In this document: piece by piece, positions 1 to 7,917 of the stretch | How the letters are laid out: every line of letters starts with the position of its first letter | Numbering within the stretch: position 1 is the stretch's first letter | DNA from: Tritonibacter scottomollicae | GTDB taxonomy: Bacteria; Pseudomonadota; Alphaproteobacteria; Rhodobacterales; Rhodobacteraceae | DNA: 64,000 nt | Reading direction: 5' to 3' | NCBI RefSeq assembly: GCF_003003215.1 | Contig: NZ_PVUF01000008.1 | Span: 115,681-179,680 of the forward strand | Notes under the pieces: model-generated | What the model saw: only the letters and a program-made list of their open reading frames with translations | What the model was told of the DNA's origin: nothing | Database searches by the model: none | Translations under genes and position numbers: made by a program

Positions 1-1
1 G

Positions 2-844
2 GTTGCGCGGCTGGGAACCGTGAGTGGCGCGGCCGAGGTTCTGGGGGTGCATCATGCGACGGTGATCCGTCATATCGATGCGATCGAGACGCGGCTGGGG
101 GTGAAACTGTTTCAGCGCCATGCGCGTGGTTACACGCCGACCGAAGCGGGGTTGGATCTGTTGCGGGTGGCGCAGACCACCGATGACCAGTTCAGCCAGT
201 TGGTCGGACGCCTGAAAGGGCAGGGTGACGAGGTTTCGGGGGAATTGGTGGTGACCTCCCTGTCGTCGATGGCGCCGATGCTGGCCCCGGCGCTGACGGA
301 ATTCCAACAAATGCATCCGGATCTGGTGATCCGCTACCTGACCGGCGACCGCTTGTTCCGTCTGGAGTATGGCGAGGCCCATGTGGCCTTGCGCGCTGGT
401 GCCGCGCCGGAGCAGCCAGACAATGTGGTGCAGCCCTTTGTCGGTCAGCGCCTCGCGCTCTATGCCTCACGCGACTACGTGGAGCGCCACGGCATGTTGC
501 AGGGGCAGGATGACATGGTGAACCACCGCTTTGTCGCCAGTGACAATGAAAACACCCGCGCGCCGTTTGAACGCTGGCTGCGCGCCACCATTCCGGCCGA
601 GAACATCGTGTTCCGCTGCTCCGACGCTGTGGCGGGGCATAAGGCGATCCGCGCCGGGGCGGGCATCGGGTTCATCTCGCTGTGGGAAGCGGCGAACAGC
701 CCCGACCTGGTGATGATGATGGATCCGCGCGATGACTGGTCGGGCAAGATCTGGCTGGTGACCCATGTGGATCTGCACCGCACCAACAAGGTGCAGAGCT
801 TCGTGCGCTTCTTGAAGGAACACGCCAAGGGCTGGCCGCAGTAA
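2..844 (+). CDS. LysR-family transcriptional regulator, 5' end outside the window
   Basis: The reading frame is open to the window edge and the first visible residues (VARLGTVSGAAEVLGV) are already inside the LysR winged helix-turn-helix, so about 15-20 N-terminal residues are missing; the GTG at 20 is not a believable start. The recognition helix (HHATVIRHIDAIETRLGVKL) is followed by the usual linker and a periplasmic-binding-protein-like effector domain from about residue 80. The stop overlaps the start of the downstream EamA transporter by one base (TAATG), so the two are probably co-transcribed and translationally coupled. That is less common for LysR genes, which are usually divergent from their target. 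The inducer cannot be told from the sequence. Confidence 0.9.
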   Translation, partial: VARLGTVSGAAEVLGVHHATVIRHIDAIETRLGVKLFQRHARGYTPTEAGLDLLRVAQTTDDQFSQLVGRLKGQGDEVSGELVVTSLSSMAPMLAPALTEFQQMHPDLVIRYLTGDRLFRLEYGEAHVALRAGAAPEQPDNVVQPFVGQRLALYASRDYVERHGMLQGQDDMVNHRFVASDNENTRAPFERWLRATIPAENIVFRCSDAVAGHKAIRAGAGIGFISLWEAANSPDLVMMMDPRDDWSGKIWLVTHVDLHRTNKVQSFVRFLKEHAKGWPQ

Positions 845-1770
845 TGAGCATGAACAGCAACTCGCTGCCCGAACGCCCCGCGTTGAGCGACGGGCACAAG
901 GGCCATCTAGCGATGCTTGCCTTCTCGGCGCTGGTGGCGGGGTCCTTCTCGCTGGGGTCAATGGTGGCGAATGAAATCACTCCGGCAGCAATCAACGCAG
1001 TTCGGTTTGTACTGGCAGGCGCGCTGATCGGTGCGGCTGCAGCGTTGGGGCCGGGGTTGCGACGTGCGCATTTTGCGGCGCCCTGGCGCTATTTGCTGCT
1101 GGGTGGGGTGTTCGCGATCTACTTCGTGCTGATGTTCTACGGGCTGAAGACCGCAGCACCGGTCAGCGCGGCGGCGGTTTTCACCCTCACACCCGCGATG
1201 AGCGGCGTCTTTGGCTGGCTGTTGCTGCGGCAGGTCACCACGCCACGGATGGCCCTGGCATTGACCATTGGTGGGGCAGGGGCGCTCTGGGTGATCTTTC
1301 GCGCGGATCTGTCCGCCCTCATGGCATTTGAGATCGGCCAGGGAGAGATGGTCTATTTCTGGGGCTGTATGGCGCACGCGCTATACACGCCGCTGGTACG
1401 CAAGCTGAACCGGTGCGAACCGGCGCTGGTCTTCACTTTTGGCATGCTGGTGGCGGGCGCATTGGTGCTGATCATCTTTGGCTGGCGCGACCTGCGGGCC
1501 ACGGATTGGGCTGGGCTGAAACCCATCGTCTGGATCGGTCTCTTCTACCTGTCGTTCTGCGCCTCGGCGCTGACGTTTGTGCTACTGCAGTTCTCCACTC
1601 TGCGGCTGCCCTCGGCCAAGGTCATGGCCTATACATATTTGGTGCCCACATGGGTGATCCTGTGGGAAATGGCGCTGGGCAAGGGCTGGCCCTCGGGGTT
1701 CATCCTCGTGGGCATCGCGCTGACCATGGTGGCGCTCTGGCTGTTGCTCAAGGATGAGGGACGACACTAG
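844..1770 (+). CDS. EamA/DMT-family permease (putative metabolite exporter)
   Basis: A 308-residue inner-membrane protein with about ten hydrophobic segments arranged as two EamA repeats (roughly residues 15-150 and 165-303), the normal length for drug/metabolite transporters of this family. EamA proteins usually export amino acids, sugars or amphipathic metabolites; the substrate here is unknown. The ATG overlaps the stop of the LysR gene upstream, suggesting the regulator controls or is coupled to this exporter. A second, separate EamA gene lies only about 0.5 kb downstream. Confidence 0.9.
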   Translation: MSMNSNSLPERPALSDGHKGHLAMLAFSALVAGSFSLGSMVANEITPAAINAVRFVLAGALIGAAAALGPGLRRAHFAAPWRYLLLGGVFAIYFVLMFYGLKTAAPVSAAAVFTLTPAMSGVFGWLLLRQVTTPRMALALTIGGAGALWVIFRADLSALMAFEIGQGEMVYFWGCMAHALYTPLVRKLNRCEPALVFTFGMLVAGALVLIIFGWRDLRATDWAGLKPIVWIGLFYLSFCASALTFVLLQFSTLRLPSAKVMAYTYLVPTWVILWEMALGKGWPSGFILVGIALTMVALWLLLKDEGRH

Positions 1771-1812
1771 GCGTCATTGCGCGCCGTAGCTGCTCGCAGG
1801 TCCTGCAGGGGG

Positions 1813-2154
1813 TCAGGCCTCGTCGGACTGCGGCGGTGCCAGCTCGGTCTCCAGAAACCGTTCAAAGGCATCAAGGTTCACCGGCTCGAACTGACCAAAC
1901 CCCTGCATCCATACGGAGGCGTTGCGCAGGGCGTCGGGCTGCAGCTTGCACCATTTCACCCGCCCGCGTTTCTCCTGCGCGATCAGACCGGCGCGGGTGA
2001 GGATGGTGAGATGCTTGGAAATCGCTGCCAGCGACATCTCGAACGGTTCCGCCACATCGGTGACGGCCATGTCGTCTTCCAGTAGCATCGACAGGATCGC
2101 CCGCCGGGTCGGATCTGCGAGGGCCGCAAAGACTGTATCAAGGGTGTCGCTCAT
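1813..2154 (-). CDS. ArsR/SmtB-type winged-helix regulator
   Basis: About 113 residues with a clear ArsR-type winged helix: helix-turn-helix near residues 10-75 containing ALADPTRRAILSMLLEDD and ISKHLTILTRAGLI. No paired cysteine or histidine metal motif of the ELCVCDL type is visible, so it is more likely a non-metal member of the ArsR superfamily. The frame is open further upstream, but the ATG at 2154 is preferred because GGAGGT lies 6 bases before it. It is divergent from the second EamA gene across an 87-base gap, so that transporter is the likely target. Confidence 0.87.
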   Translation of the reverse strand: MSDTLDTVFAALADPTRRAILSMLLEDDMAVTDVAEPFEMSLAAISKHLTILTRAGLIAQEKRGRVKWCKLQPDALRNASVWMQGFGQFEPVNLDAFERFLETELAPPQSDEA

Positions 2155-2200
2155 GCAGATACCTCCTAAAGTGCAGGATGCGGGTCGACAATCCCGAAGC

Positions 2201-2221
2201 GTGCGCGCAGAACTCTCGCAC
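2201..2221. promoter_or_regulatory. Candidate operator (imperfect inverted repeat) between arsR-type gene and EamA gene
   Basis: GTGCG (2201-2205) and CGCAC (2217-2221) form an inverted repeat separated by 11 bases, in the middle of the short divergent gap and just upstream of the EamA ribosome-binding site. ArsR-type regulators bind such dyads, but the arms are only five bases long, so this is a weak candidate. Confidence 0.25.
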
Positions 2222-2241
2222 AGAAACACAGGGAGACCACC

Positions 2242-3129
2242 ATGGCGCTGCGCGATTGGGCGATTATTGTCATTCTCGGCATCGGCTGGGGCATGTCCTT
2301 CATGTTCAACGCCGTGCTTCTGCGTGAATTGGATCCGCTGTGGATCTCGACCGGGCGGGTTGGCCTCGGGGCGCTGGGGTGCTGGATCTTCCTTCTGGCG
2401 CGTGGTCGTCGCTGGCGCATCCCGATGTCGCGGGCGCTGGCGCTCGCGGGGTTTGGCGCACTGAGCTATGCGATCCCGTTCTCATTCTATGCCATCGGAC
2501 AGCAGCATATCGCCAGCGGCGTTGCCGGTATTGTCAATGCGAGCACGCCGGCGCTGGCGGTCGTTGTGACCCATTTCTGGCCGGGCGGCGAGCGCGCCAG
2601 CTGGCGCAAGAGCCTCGGCGTTGGGGCGGGGCTTGCCGGGATCGTGATCCTGTCGCTCCCCATCCTGCAAAGCGGTGAGCCATCGGCCATCTGGGCGGTT
2701 CTGGTGACGCTGGGTGCACCGCTGTGCTATGCCTTTTCTGTCAATGTCGCCCGCCAGTTTCGCGACATGGAAGCAGTGGTGCTGGTTGCCTGGGCCCTGT
2801 CCGGGGCGACAGTCTTCATTCTGCCGCTTGCGATCTGGAGCGAAGGCCTGCCAGGTGCCCTCAGCGCTCAGGCATGGGGCGCGCTGGCCATCATCGGATT
2901 TGCGCTTACCTCTGCGGCCTTTATCGCGATGTACTGGGTGCTGCCGCGCGTGGGGCCAACCAACATCACGCTGCCGACGTTGATCGCTCCGACCTCCGCG
3001 TTGACGCTGGGGGTCCTGGTGTTGGGAGAGCCGCTGGCGCTCAGCCATCTGATGGGGCTGGCGGCGATCCTCTTCGGGCTGCTTCTGATCGACGGGCGAT
3101 TGTTCCGGCGCCGTCCGGTGCCCGCCTGA
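2242..3129 (+). CDS. EamA/DMT-family permease (second copy)
   Basis: A 295-residue polytopic membrane protein with two EamA repeats (about residues 5-140 and 150-288). It begins MALRDWAIIVILGIGWGMSF, with GGGAGA seven bases upstream of the ATG. It differs clearly in sequence from the EamA protein at 844-1770, so it is not a recent duplicate. Divergent transcription from the ArsR-type regulator suggests control by that protein. The substrate is unknown. Confidence 0.9.
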   Translation: MALRDWAIIVILGIGWGMSFMFNAVLLRELDPLWISTGRVGLGALGCWIFLLARGRRWRIPMSRALALAGFGALSYAIPFSFYAIGQQHIASGVAGIVNASTPALAVVVTHFWPGGERASWRKSLGVGAGLAGIVILSLPILQSGEPSAIWAVLVTLGAPLCYAFSVNVARQFRDMEAVVLVAWALSGATVFILPLAIWSEGLPGALSAQAWGALAIIGFALTSAAFIAMYWVLPRVGPTNITLPTLIAPTSALTLGVLVLGEPLALSHLMGLAAILFGLLLIDGRLFRRRPVPA

Positions 3130-3337
3130 TCTCAAGATCAACCGTTTGGTTGAATATGGCGTTCTGCGCCATTTGACGCCAAACGACTGTCTCTGAGGCG
3201 ATGCGGGTCTGGGCGGGATTTGTATAAGAGATTGATTATTAATAGAAATATATGGAGAATGTGACGCGCATTGTGCAATTGACTCTGAGCGGGGGACCGC
3301 TTAGCAACACATCAGATTTCGCGTGAGGAACCGTCTG

Positions 3338-3679
3338 TTGATTGACGATGACCAAAAGCAGCGCATGGCGCAGCTGGAGGCAAAACTGGCCGCTGCCAAA
3401 CAGGCGCATGAAGAGCCAGAGCCCCGTGCGGATGAACACTATTCCATGGCCAATCAGGCCTGGCGGATGGTGACGGAATTGGTGGCCGGTCTCGTGATCG
3501 GCCTCGGCATCGGATACGGGTTGGACGTTCTGTTTGGAACCATGCCCCTCTTCATGGTGCTGTTTATAATGTTGGGTCTGGCCGCCGGGGTGAAGGTAAT
3601 GCTCCGCAGCGCACGCGAGATCCAGGACAAGCAAATGGCCGAGGCGGAGAAACACGCCGACGCTGATAAAGACGTATGA
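3338..3679 (+). CDS. atpI: ATP synthase accessory protein AtpI
   Basis: First gene of the F0 operon. About 113 residues: a charged, alanine-rich helical N-terminus, two membrane helices (roughly residues 45-85, with [16 protein letters not shown]) and a charged tail, as in alphaproteobacterial AtpI, which helps assemble the c ring. The frame is open back to a GTG at 3323, but TTG at 3338 is preferred: GAGGAA at 3325-3330 lies seven bases before it, and the N-terminus [13 protein letters not shown] then resembles relatives. The gene ends just after the nominal beginning of an extended atpB frame; the preferred atpB start is 39 bases later. Confidence 0.85.
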   Translation: MIDDDQKQRMAQLEAKLAAAKQAHEEPEPRADEHYSMANQAWRMVTELVAGLVIGLGIGYGLDVLFGTMPLFMVLFIMLGLAAGVKVMLRSAREIQDKQMAEAEKHADADKDV

Positions 3680-3717
3680 ATGTCGGGCGCCAGTCCGGCG
3701 ACAGGAGAAGCGGAACG

Positions 3718-4521
3718 ATGGGCAAACTGTTCTTTTACGTAGCTTTGGCTCTGGTGCTCGTATCGGGTGTGTTGTTTGCACCTGAAACCGCGGGCCTGGC
3801 CATCCACCCGATGGATCAGTTCACCGTGACGCCGCTGTTTGGCGGCGACCACATCGCGTGGTACACGCCGACCAACGTGACCCTGTGGATGTTCTTCGCC
3901 GTGGTTGCAGTCTTCGCACTGCTGGTGTTCGGCTCTGCCAACCGTGGCATCGTGCCGTCGCGCGCTCAATCGGTTGCTGAACTGGCTTACGGCTTCATCT
4001 ACAAGATGGTCGAAGATGTCGCCGGCAAGGACGCGGTGAAGTTCTTCCCCTACATCATCACATTGTTCATGTTCATCGTGACCGCCAACTTCCTTGGCCT
4101 GATCCCGATGTCCTTTACCACAACGTCGCATTTCGCCGTCACCGGCCTGCTGGCGGTCGTGGTCTTCGTAGCGATCACCATCACCGGCTTCGTGCTGCAT
4201 GGTGTCAAGTTTCTCGGCCTGTTCTGGGTCAGCTCCGCTCCGCTGGCGCTGCGTCCGGTCCTCGCCCTGATCGAAGTGATTTCCTACTTCGTGCGCCCCG
4301 TCAGCCTCTGCATTCGTCTTGCAGGCAACGTGATGGCGGGACACGCGGTTCTGAAGGTGTTCGCAGGATTTGCCGGCGCGTTGGGCGCGGCCTCCTTCCT
4401 GCCGATCTTTGCCATCACCGCGTTCTACGCACTCGAGGTTCTCGTGGCCTTCATCCAGGCCTACGTGTTCACCATTCTGACCTGTGTCTATCTGAAAGAC
4501 GCGCTGCACCCGTCCCACTAA
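3718..4521 (+). CDS. atpB: F0F1 ATP synthase subunit a
   Basis: Subunit a forms the proton half-channels facing the c ring in the inner membrane. It is about 267 residues with five to six hydrophobic helices. The conserved helix with the essential arginine is visible as [14 protein letters not shown]. The start at 3718 is chosen over the in-frame ATG at 3676 because AGGAG at 3703-3707 lies ten bases upstream; an extra hydrophobic N-terminal segment ([15 protein letters not shown]) precedes the conserved HPMDQF block. It lies between atpI and atpE in the F0 operon. Confidence 0.95.
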   Translation: MGKLFFYVALALVLVSGVLFAPETAGLAIHPMDQFTVTPLFGGDHIAWYTPTNVTLWMFFAVVAVFALLVFGSANRGIVPSRAQSVAELAYGFIYKMVEDVAGKDAVKFFPYIITLFMFIVTANFLGLIPMSFTTTSHFAVTGLLAVVVFVAITITGFVLHGVKFLGLFWVSSAPLALRPVLALIEVISYFVRPVSLCIRLAGNVMAGHAVLKVFAGFAGALGAASFLPIFAITAFYALEVLVAFIQAYVFTILTCVYLKDALHPSH

Positions 4522-4579
4522 GGGGCCGCGTGCTGGTCTGAACTACTACCGCAACTTCCAATCGTAAGGAGATACTATC

Positions 4580-4804
4580 ATGGAAGGCGATCTCGCATAC
4601 ATCGGCGCTGGCCTGGCTGGCATGGGTACTGGCATTGCAGCTCTGGGTGTTGGCAACGTTGCAGCCAACTTCCTGGCAGGCGCACTGCGCAACCCCTCCG
4701 CAGCTGCTTCGCAGACTGCTACTCTCTTCATCGGCATCGCATTTGCAGAAGCTCTGGGCATCTTCTCGTTCCTGGTTGCTCTGCTGCTGATGTTCGCCGT
4801 CTAA
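4580..4804 (+). CDS. atpE: F0F1 ATP synthase subunit c
   Basis: A 74-residue hairpin proteolipid. Helix 1 carries the glycine-rich packing motif ([15 protein letters not shown]), the polar loop has RNPS, and helix 2 has the proton-binding carboxylate Glu in [19 protein letters not shown] precedes the ATG by nine bases, a strong ribosome-binding site fitting the high stoichiometry of the c ring. It lies between atpB and the two b-type genes. Confidence 0.97.
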   Translation: MEGDLAYIGAGLAGMGTGIAALGVGNVAANFLAGALRNPSAAASQTATLFIGIAFAEALGIFSFLVALLLMFAV

Positions 4805-4890
4805 GACTCCGGAACACTTTTTCCTTACGGCCGGGCGGAGTGCCAACCGCGCCCCGCCCGGTGTAACGGCAAGTTCCATAGGAGGACGAC

Positions 4891-5436
4891 ATGGCAACTA
4901 CTACGCATGACGCAGGTCATGGAGCTGCCGACGCGGCGCACGGGTCTTCCGGCATGCCGCAGCTGGACTTCTCGACCTACGGAAACCAGATCTTCTGGCT
5001 TCTGGTCACGCTTGTCGTGATCTATCTGATCCTGTCGCGCGTCGCGCTGCCTCGCATTGCAGGCATCCTGAACGAACGTCAGGGCACCATAACCAACGAC
5101 CTCGCCGCGGCTGAAGATCTCAAAGCCAAGGCAGTTGAGGCCGAAAACGCTTATAACAAGGCTCTGGCTGACGCCCGCTCCGAGGCACAGCGCATCGTCG
5201 CTGAAACTCGTGCGGAAATTCAGGTCGGAGTCGACGAGGCGATCGCCAAGGCCGACGCGGAAATTGCTGCCAAGGCAGAAGAATCCGAGAAGGCCATTGC
5301 CGAGATCCGCGCAACTGCGTTGGATAACGTCAAGATCGTTGCGTCCGACACCGCCTCTGCGCTGGTTGCAGCACTGGGTGGCAAGGACGATACCGACACA
5401 ATCGCGGCTGCAGTCGCCAAACGGACGGAGGTCTAA
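4891..5436 (+). CDS. atpX: F0F1 ATP synthase subunit b' (peripheral stalk)
   Basis: 181 residues: a hydrophilic Gly/His/Ala-rich N-terminal tail (about 1-25), one membrane helix (about 32-52, [17 protein letters not shown]), then a long alanine/glutamate-rich amphipathic helix forming the peripheral stalk. The N-terminal tail and position directly before a second b gene are typical of b' in phototrophic and related alphaproteobacteria. AGGAGG lies upstream of the ATG. The stop (TAA at 5434-5436) is five bases from the atpF start. Confidence 0.93.
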   Translation: MATTTHDAGHGAADAAHGSSGMPQLDFSTYGNQIFWLLVTLVVIYLILSRVALPRIAGILNERQGTITNDLAAAEDLKAKAVEAENAYNKALADARSEAQRIVAETRAEIQVGVDEAIAKADAEIAAKAEESEKAIAEIRATALDNVKIVASDTASALVAALGGKDDTDTIAAAVAKRTEV

Positions 5437-5440
5437 GATC

Positions 5441-5998
5441 ATGCGCGCAACTCTCGCACTCGCTCTGACCCTCGCGTCCGCGTCCCCCGCGTTTGCGGCG
5501 GGTGGTGGCTGGAACCTCGGCAACACCGATTTTGTTGTCGTACTCGCCTTCCTGCTGTTCATTGGCATTCTGCTCGCTGCCAATGTGCCGTCCTTGATTG
5601 GCAAGCAGCTCGACGGACGTGCGGACAGCATCAAGTCGGAACTGGAAGAAGCCCGCGCCCTGCGTGAAGAGGCCCAGACCCTTCTGGCGTCCTATGAACG
5701 CAAGCAGCAGGATGTTCAGGCTCAGGCTGACCGCATCGTGTCCAACGCCCGTGACGAAGCCGCAGCAGCGGCCGAGCAGGCGAAAGCGGATCTTGCCGCT
5801 TCCATCGCGAACCGCATGGCCGCTGCCGAAGAGCAGATCGTGTCTGCCCAGGCCTCCGCGGTGAAGGAAGTGCGTGATCGCGCCATCACCATTGCTGTCG
5901 AGGTTGCCGATCAGGTGATCGCAAAGCAGATGACGGCGGCGGAAGCCAACAAGCTGATCGACGCAGCCATTCAGGACGTGAACGCAAAGCTGCACTAA
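5441..5998 (+). CDS. atpF: F0F1 ATP synthase subunit b (peripheral stalk)
   Basis: 185 residues from the ATG at 5441, preceded by GGAGG at 5427-5431 inside the end of the b' gene. The N-terminus (MRATLALALTLASASPAFAA) looks like a cleavable signal peptide, followed by a membrane anchor (FVVVLAFLLFIGILLAANVP) and a long charged alanine-rich coiled helix. It pairs with b' to make a heterodimeric stalk. It is the last gene of the F0 operon, followed closely by an intrinsic terminator; the F1 genes are not in this window. Confidence 0.94.
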   Translation: MRATLALALTLASASPAFAAGGGWNLGNTDFVVVLAFLLFIGILLAANVPSLIGKQLDGRADSIKSELEEARALREEAQTLLASYERKQQDVQAQADRIVSNARDEAAAAAEQAKADLAASIANRMAAAEEQIVSAQASAVKEVRDRAITIAVEVADQVIAKQMTAAEANKLIDAAIQDVNAKLH

Positions 5999-6024
5999 GC
6001 AGGTTTTGTGTTAGATCCGATAAG

Positions 6025-6052
6025 AGCCCCGGTGGAAACGCCGGGGCTTTTT
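6025..6052 (+). terminator. Intrinsic terminator of the atp F0 operon
   Basis: AGCCCCGG and CCGGGGCT form an eight-base-pair stem extended by a T-G and a G-C pair over a GAAA tetraloop, directly followed by a run of T. It lies 27 bases after the atpF stop. Confidence 0.88.
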
Positions 6053-6167
6053 GCATTCGCGAATTTACGGGTTTTGTGAAGTTTTTATGATCGACGGCTT
6101 TGCGACATGACTCTGACGTCCCGCCGTGCCACATGGTTTTTCAAGTCATGCTGCATCCAGGGCACAA

Positions 6168-7001
6168 ATGTTCGACTCGCTTCCAAAGCCTCAGCACGAT
6201 GTGCGTCAGACCGCGGGAGAGGGTCCTGCAGGTGATTCCGGACCGGCGCTGATGTCGCTGCAGGGATTTTCAGCCTCAATCAACGGTCAGCTTTTGTTGC
6301 GGGATCTTAGTTTTGATCTCCACCAGGGCGAGGTCTTGGGTCTGATTGGTCGGGCGGGCGCCGGAAAGACAGCCCTGTTGCGCGCCATGTGTCGTCTGCT
6401 GGATGAGCATCGCGGCCTTGGGATCACTGGTCACATCCTGCTGGATGGTGCTGATATCTATCATAACGCTTGCGATCTGCCGACGCTGCGTCGGCAGCTG
6501 GCGTTCATTTCGCAGCAGGCCAACCCCTTCCCAATGTCGATCTGGGACAACATCGCCTATGGCGTGCGTCTGAACCGGATCGCCAGCACGCCTTCGCAGG
6601 TCGCCGAAGTGGTGGAAACCGTGCTGCGCCGCTGCCTGTTGTGGGACGACGTCAAGGATCTGCTGCACAAGATGCCCGCCACCAAATTGCCCATTCAACG
6701 CCAGCGGTTGCTGTGCATTGCCCGCAGCCTCGCCATCCGACCGAAGGTATTGCTGCTGGACCGGCCCACTGGTTCGATCGACCGGATGGAGCTGGCTCTG
6801 CTGAACCGTCTGATCGTGGATCTGAAGCAGGATCACACCGTGGTTCTGGTCACCGCATCCCTCACCGAGACCGCGCATGTTGCGGATCGGGTGGCCTATC
6901 TCGAAGAGGGGCGACTGGTTGAAATCGACAGTGCGGAGATGATCTTTACTGCCGCACTCAATCAAAGAACCCGAGATTTCATCAACAGCACCGCCATGTG
7001 A
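6168..7001 (+). CDS. Orphan PstB-like ABC ATPase with degenerate catalytic motifs
   Basis: About 277 residues, with PstB-like features: a Walker A (GRAGAGKT, about 61-68), a Q-loop region (ISQQANPFPMSIWDNIAYG), the block LLCIARSLAIRPKVLLLD, and a PstB-like C-terminus (EMIFTAALNQRTRDFI). Three active-site elements are changed: LSGGQ is LPIQR (174-178), the catalytic Glu after Walker B is Arg (LLLDRPTG, Arg about 199), and the H-loop His is Ala (VTASLTET, about 230). ATP could be bound, but normal hydrolysis is unlikely (inference). No permease or binding-protein gene is nearby. ATG 6168 is chosen because AGGG lies five bases upstream; an ATG at 6126 is also in frame. Confidence 0.85.
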   Translation: MFDSLPKPQHDVRQTAGEGPAGDSGPALMSLQGFSASINGQLLLRDLSFDLHQGEVLGLIGRAGAGKTALLRAMCRLLDEHRGLGITGHILLDGADIYHNACDLPTLRRQLAFISQQANPFPMSIWDNIAYGVRLNRIASTPSQVAEVVETVLRRCLLWDDVKDLLHKMPATKLPIQRQRLLCIARSLAIRPKVLLLDRPTGSIDRMELALLNRLIVDLKQDHTVVLVTASLTETAHVADRVAYLEEGRLVEIDSAEMIFTAALNQRTRDFINSTAM

Positions 7002-7010
7002 CGTGCCGCA

Positions 7011-7778
7011 TCAGCGGTTGCGTTCATGCTCCAGCCGCTGGGCTGCGATTTCGGCGTTGCGCTCAGCCCGGATCTGTTCGTCCAGAGCTTGTTTCACATA
7101 GTCCAGATGTGCCTCCACCGCCGCCCTTGCGTCAGCAGCATTGCGCGACTGCAACGCGGTGTTGATGGCGCGGTGTTGCTCCAGCAGCGCCTCGTAGGTG
7201 GTGTGTGCGCCAAACATGATGCGCCGGTTGTAGAACACCCCCTTGCGCAGCATGTCGAACATCGACCGCATCATGTGCAAGAGGACCACGTTGTGGCTGG
7301 CCTCCAGAATCGCCGAATGGAACTGCGCGTCCAGCTCTGCCGCCGCCTCCGAGATGCTGGGATCCCCGGCCTGTTCCATCCTGTCGAAAATTTCCTGAAT
7401 CACGGCAAGGTCGGCATCAGAGCCGAATTTGGCGGCCCGTTCGGCGGCCATGCCCTCCAGATCGCGCCGGAAGGAGAGATAGTCGAACACCGCTTCGTCG
7501 TCGCTGGCAAAGAGCTGGATGAGCGCCGGCGAGAAGGCCGAGCCCAGAACATCGGCCACGAACACCCCGGACCCGGCCCGGCTGGCCAGCAAACCCCGGT
7601 CCTGCAGCTCTGCCAGCGCGTCGCGCAACGAGGGACGCGAGACACCCAGCCGTTCGGCCAGCTCTCGTTCGGGCGGGAGCCGCTCTCCCGGTCGCAGGAT
7701 ACCCCGCAGGATCAGCTTTTCGATCTGGCGCACCACGGCGGCAGAGAGCTTTTCCGGCTGAACTTTCTGGAACGGCAT
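7011..7778 (-). CDS. GntR-family regulator, FadR subfamily (FCD domain)
   Basis: 255 residues: an N-terminal GntR winged helix (about 10-75) with ILRPGERLPPERELAERLGV and SRPSLRDALAEL, then an all-helical FCD effector domain with conserved metal-site-type Asp/His positions (LDAQFHSAILEAS and QHRAINTALQSRN). The sequence resembles PdhR/LldR-type regulators that sense carboxylic acids. It is divergent from the aminotransferase at 7918, and a good FadR-type dyad lies in the shared gap, suggesting it represses itself and/or the aminotransferase. The ligand is unknown. Confidence 0.9.
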   Translation of the reverse strand: MPFQKVQPEKLSAAVVRQIEKLILRGILRPGERLPPERELAERLGVSRPSLRDALAELQDRGLLASRAGSGVFVADVLGSAFSPALIQLFASDDEAVFDYLSFRRDLEGMAAERAAKFGSDADLAVIQEIFDRMEQAGDPSISEAAAELDAQFHSAILEASHNVVLLHMMRSMFDMLRKGVFYNRRIMFGAHTTYEALLEQHRAINTALQSRNAADARAAVEAHLDYVKQALDEQIRAERNAEIAAQRLEHERNR

Positions 7779-7800
7779 GAGTGGCCTCGGAAATGTCGAT

Positions 7801-7819
7801 TGGTCAAATCATATGACCA
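7801..7819. promoter_or_regulatory. Likely operator of the FadR-type regulator
   Basis: TGGTCA (7801-7806) and TGACCA (7814-7819) form a perfect six-base inverted repeat spaced by seven bases. Regulators of the FadR subfamily bind TGGTnnnACCA-like dyads. The site is 22 bases upstream of the regulator start. A weaker dyad, AATAG-N7-CTATT (7858-7874), lies nearer the aminotransferase and abuts a TTGACT that could be its -35 box. Confidence 0.6.
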
Positions 7820-7917
7820 CCAACCGCCCCGAGCTGCAAGATCACGATGGGTGAAATAATAGGTCAGGACTATTGACTTGGTTTTCGTCTTTCTATCGAT
7901 TGCGGACATGATCGAGA

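Noticed and set aside
3279..3307. Promoter TTGACT-N17-TAGCAA before atpI
   Set aside because: The -35 match is fair but the -10 is poor, and other AT-rich stretches nearby are equally plausible, so none was listed.
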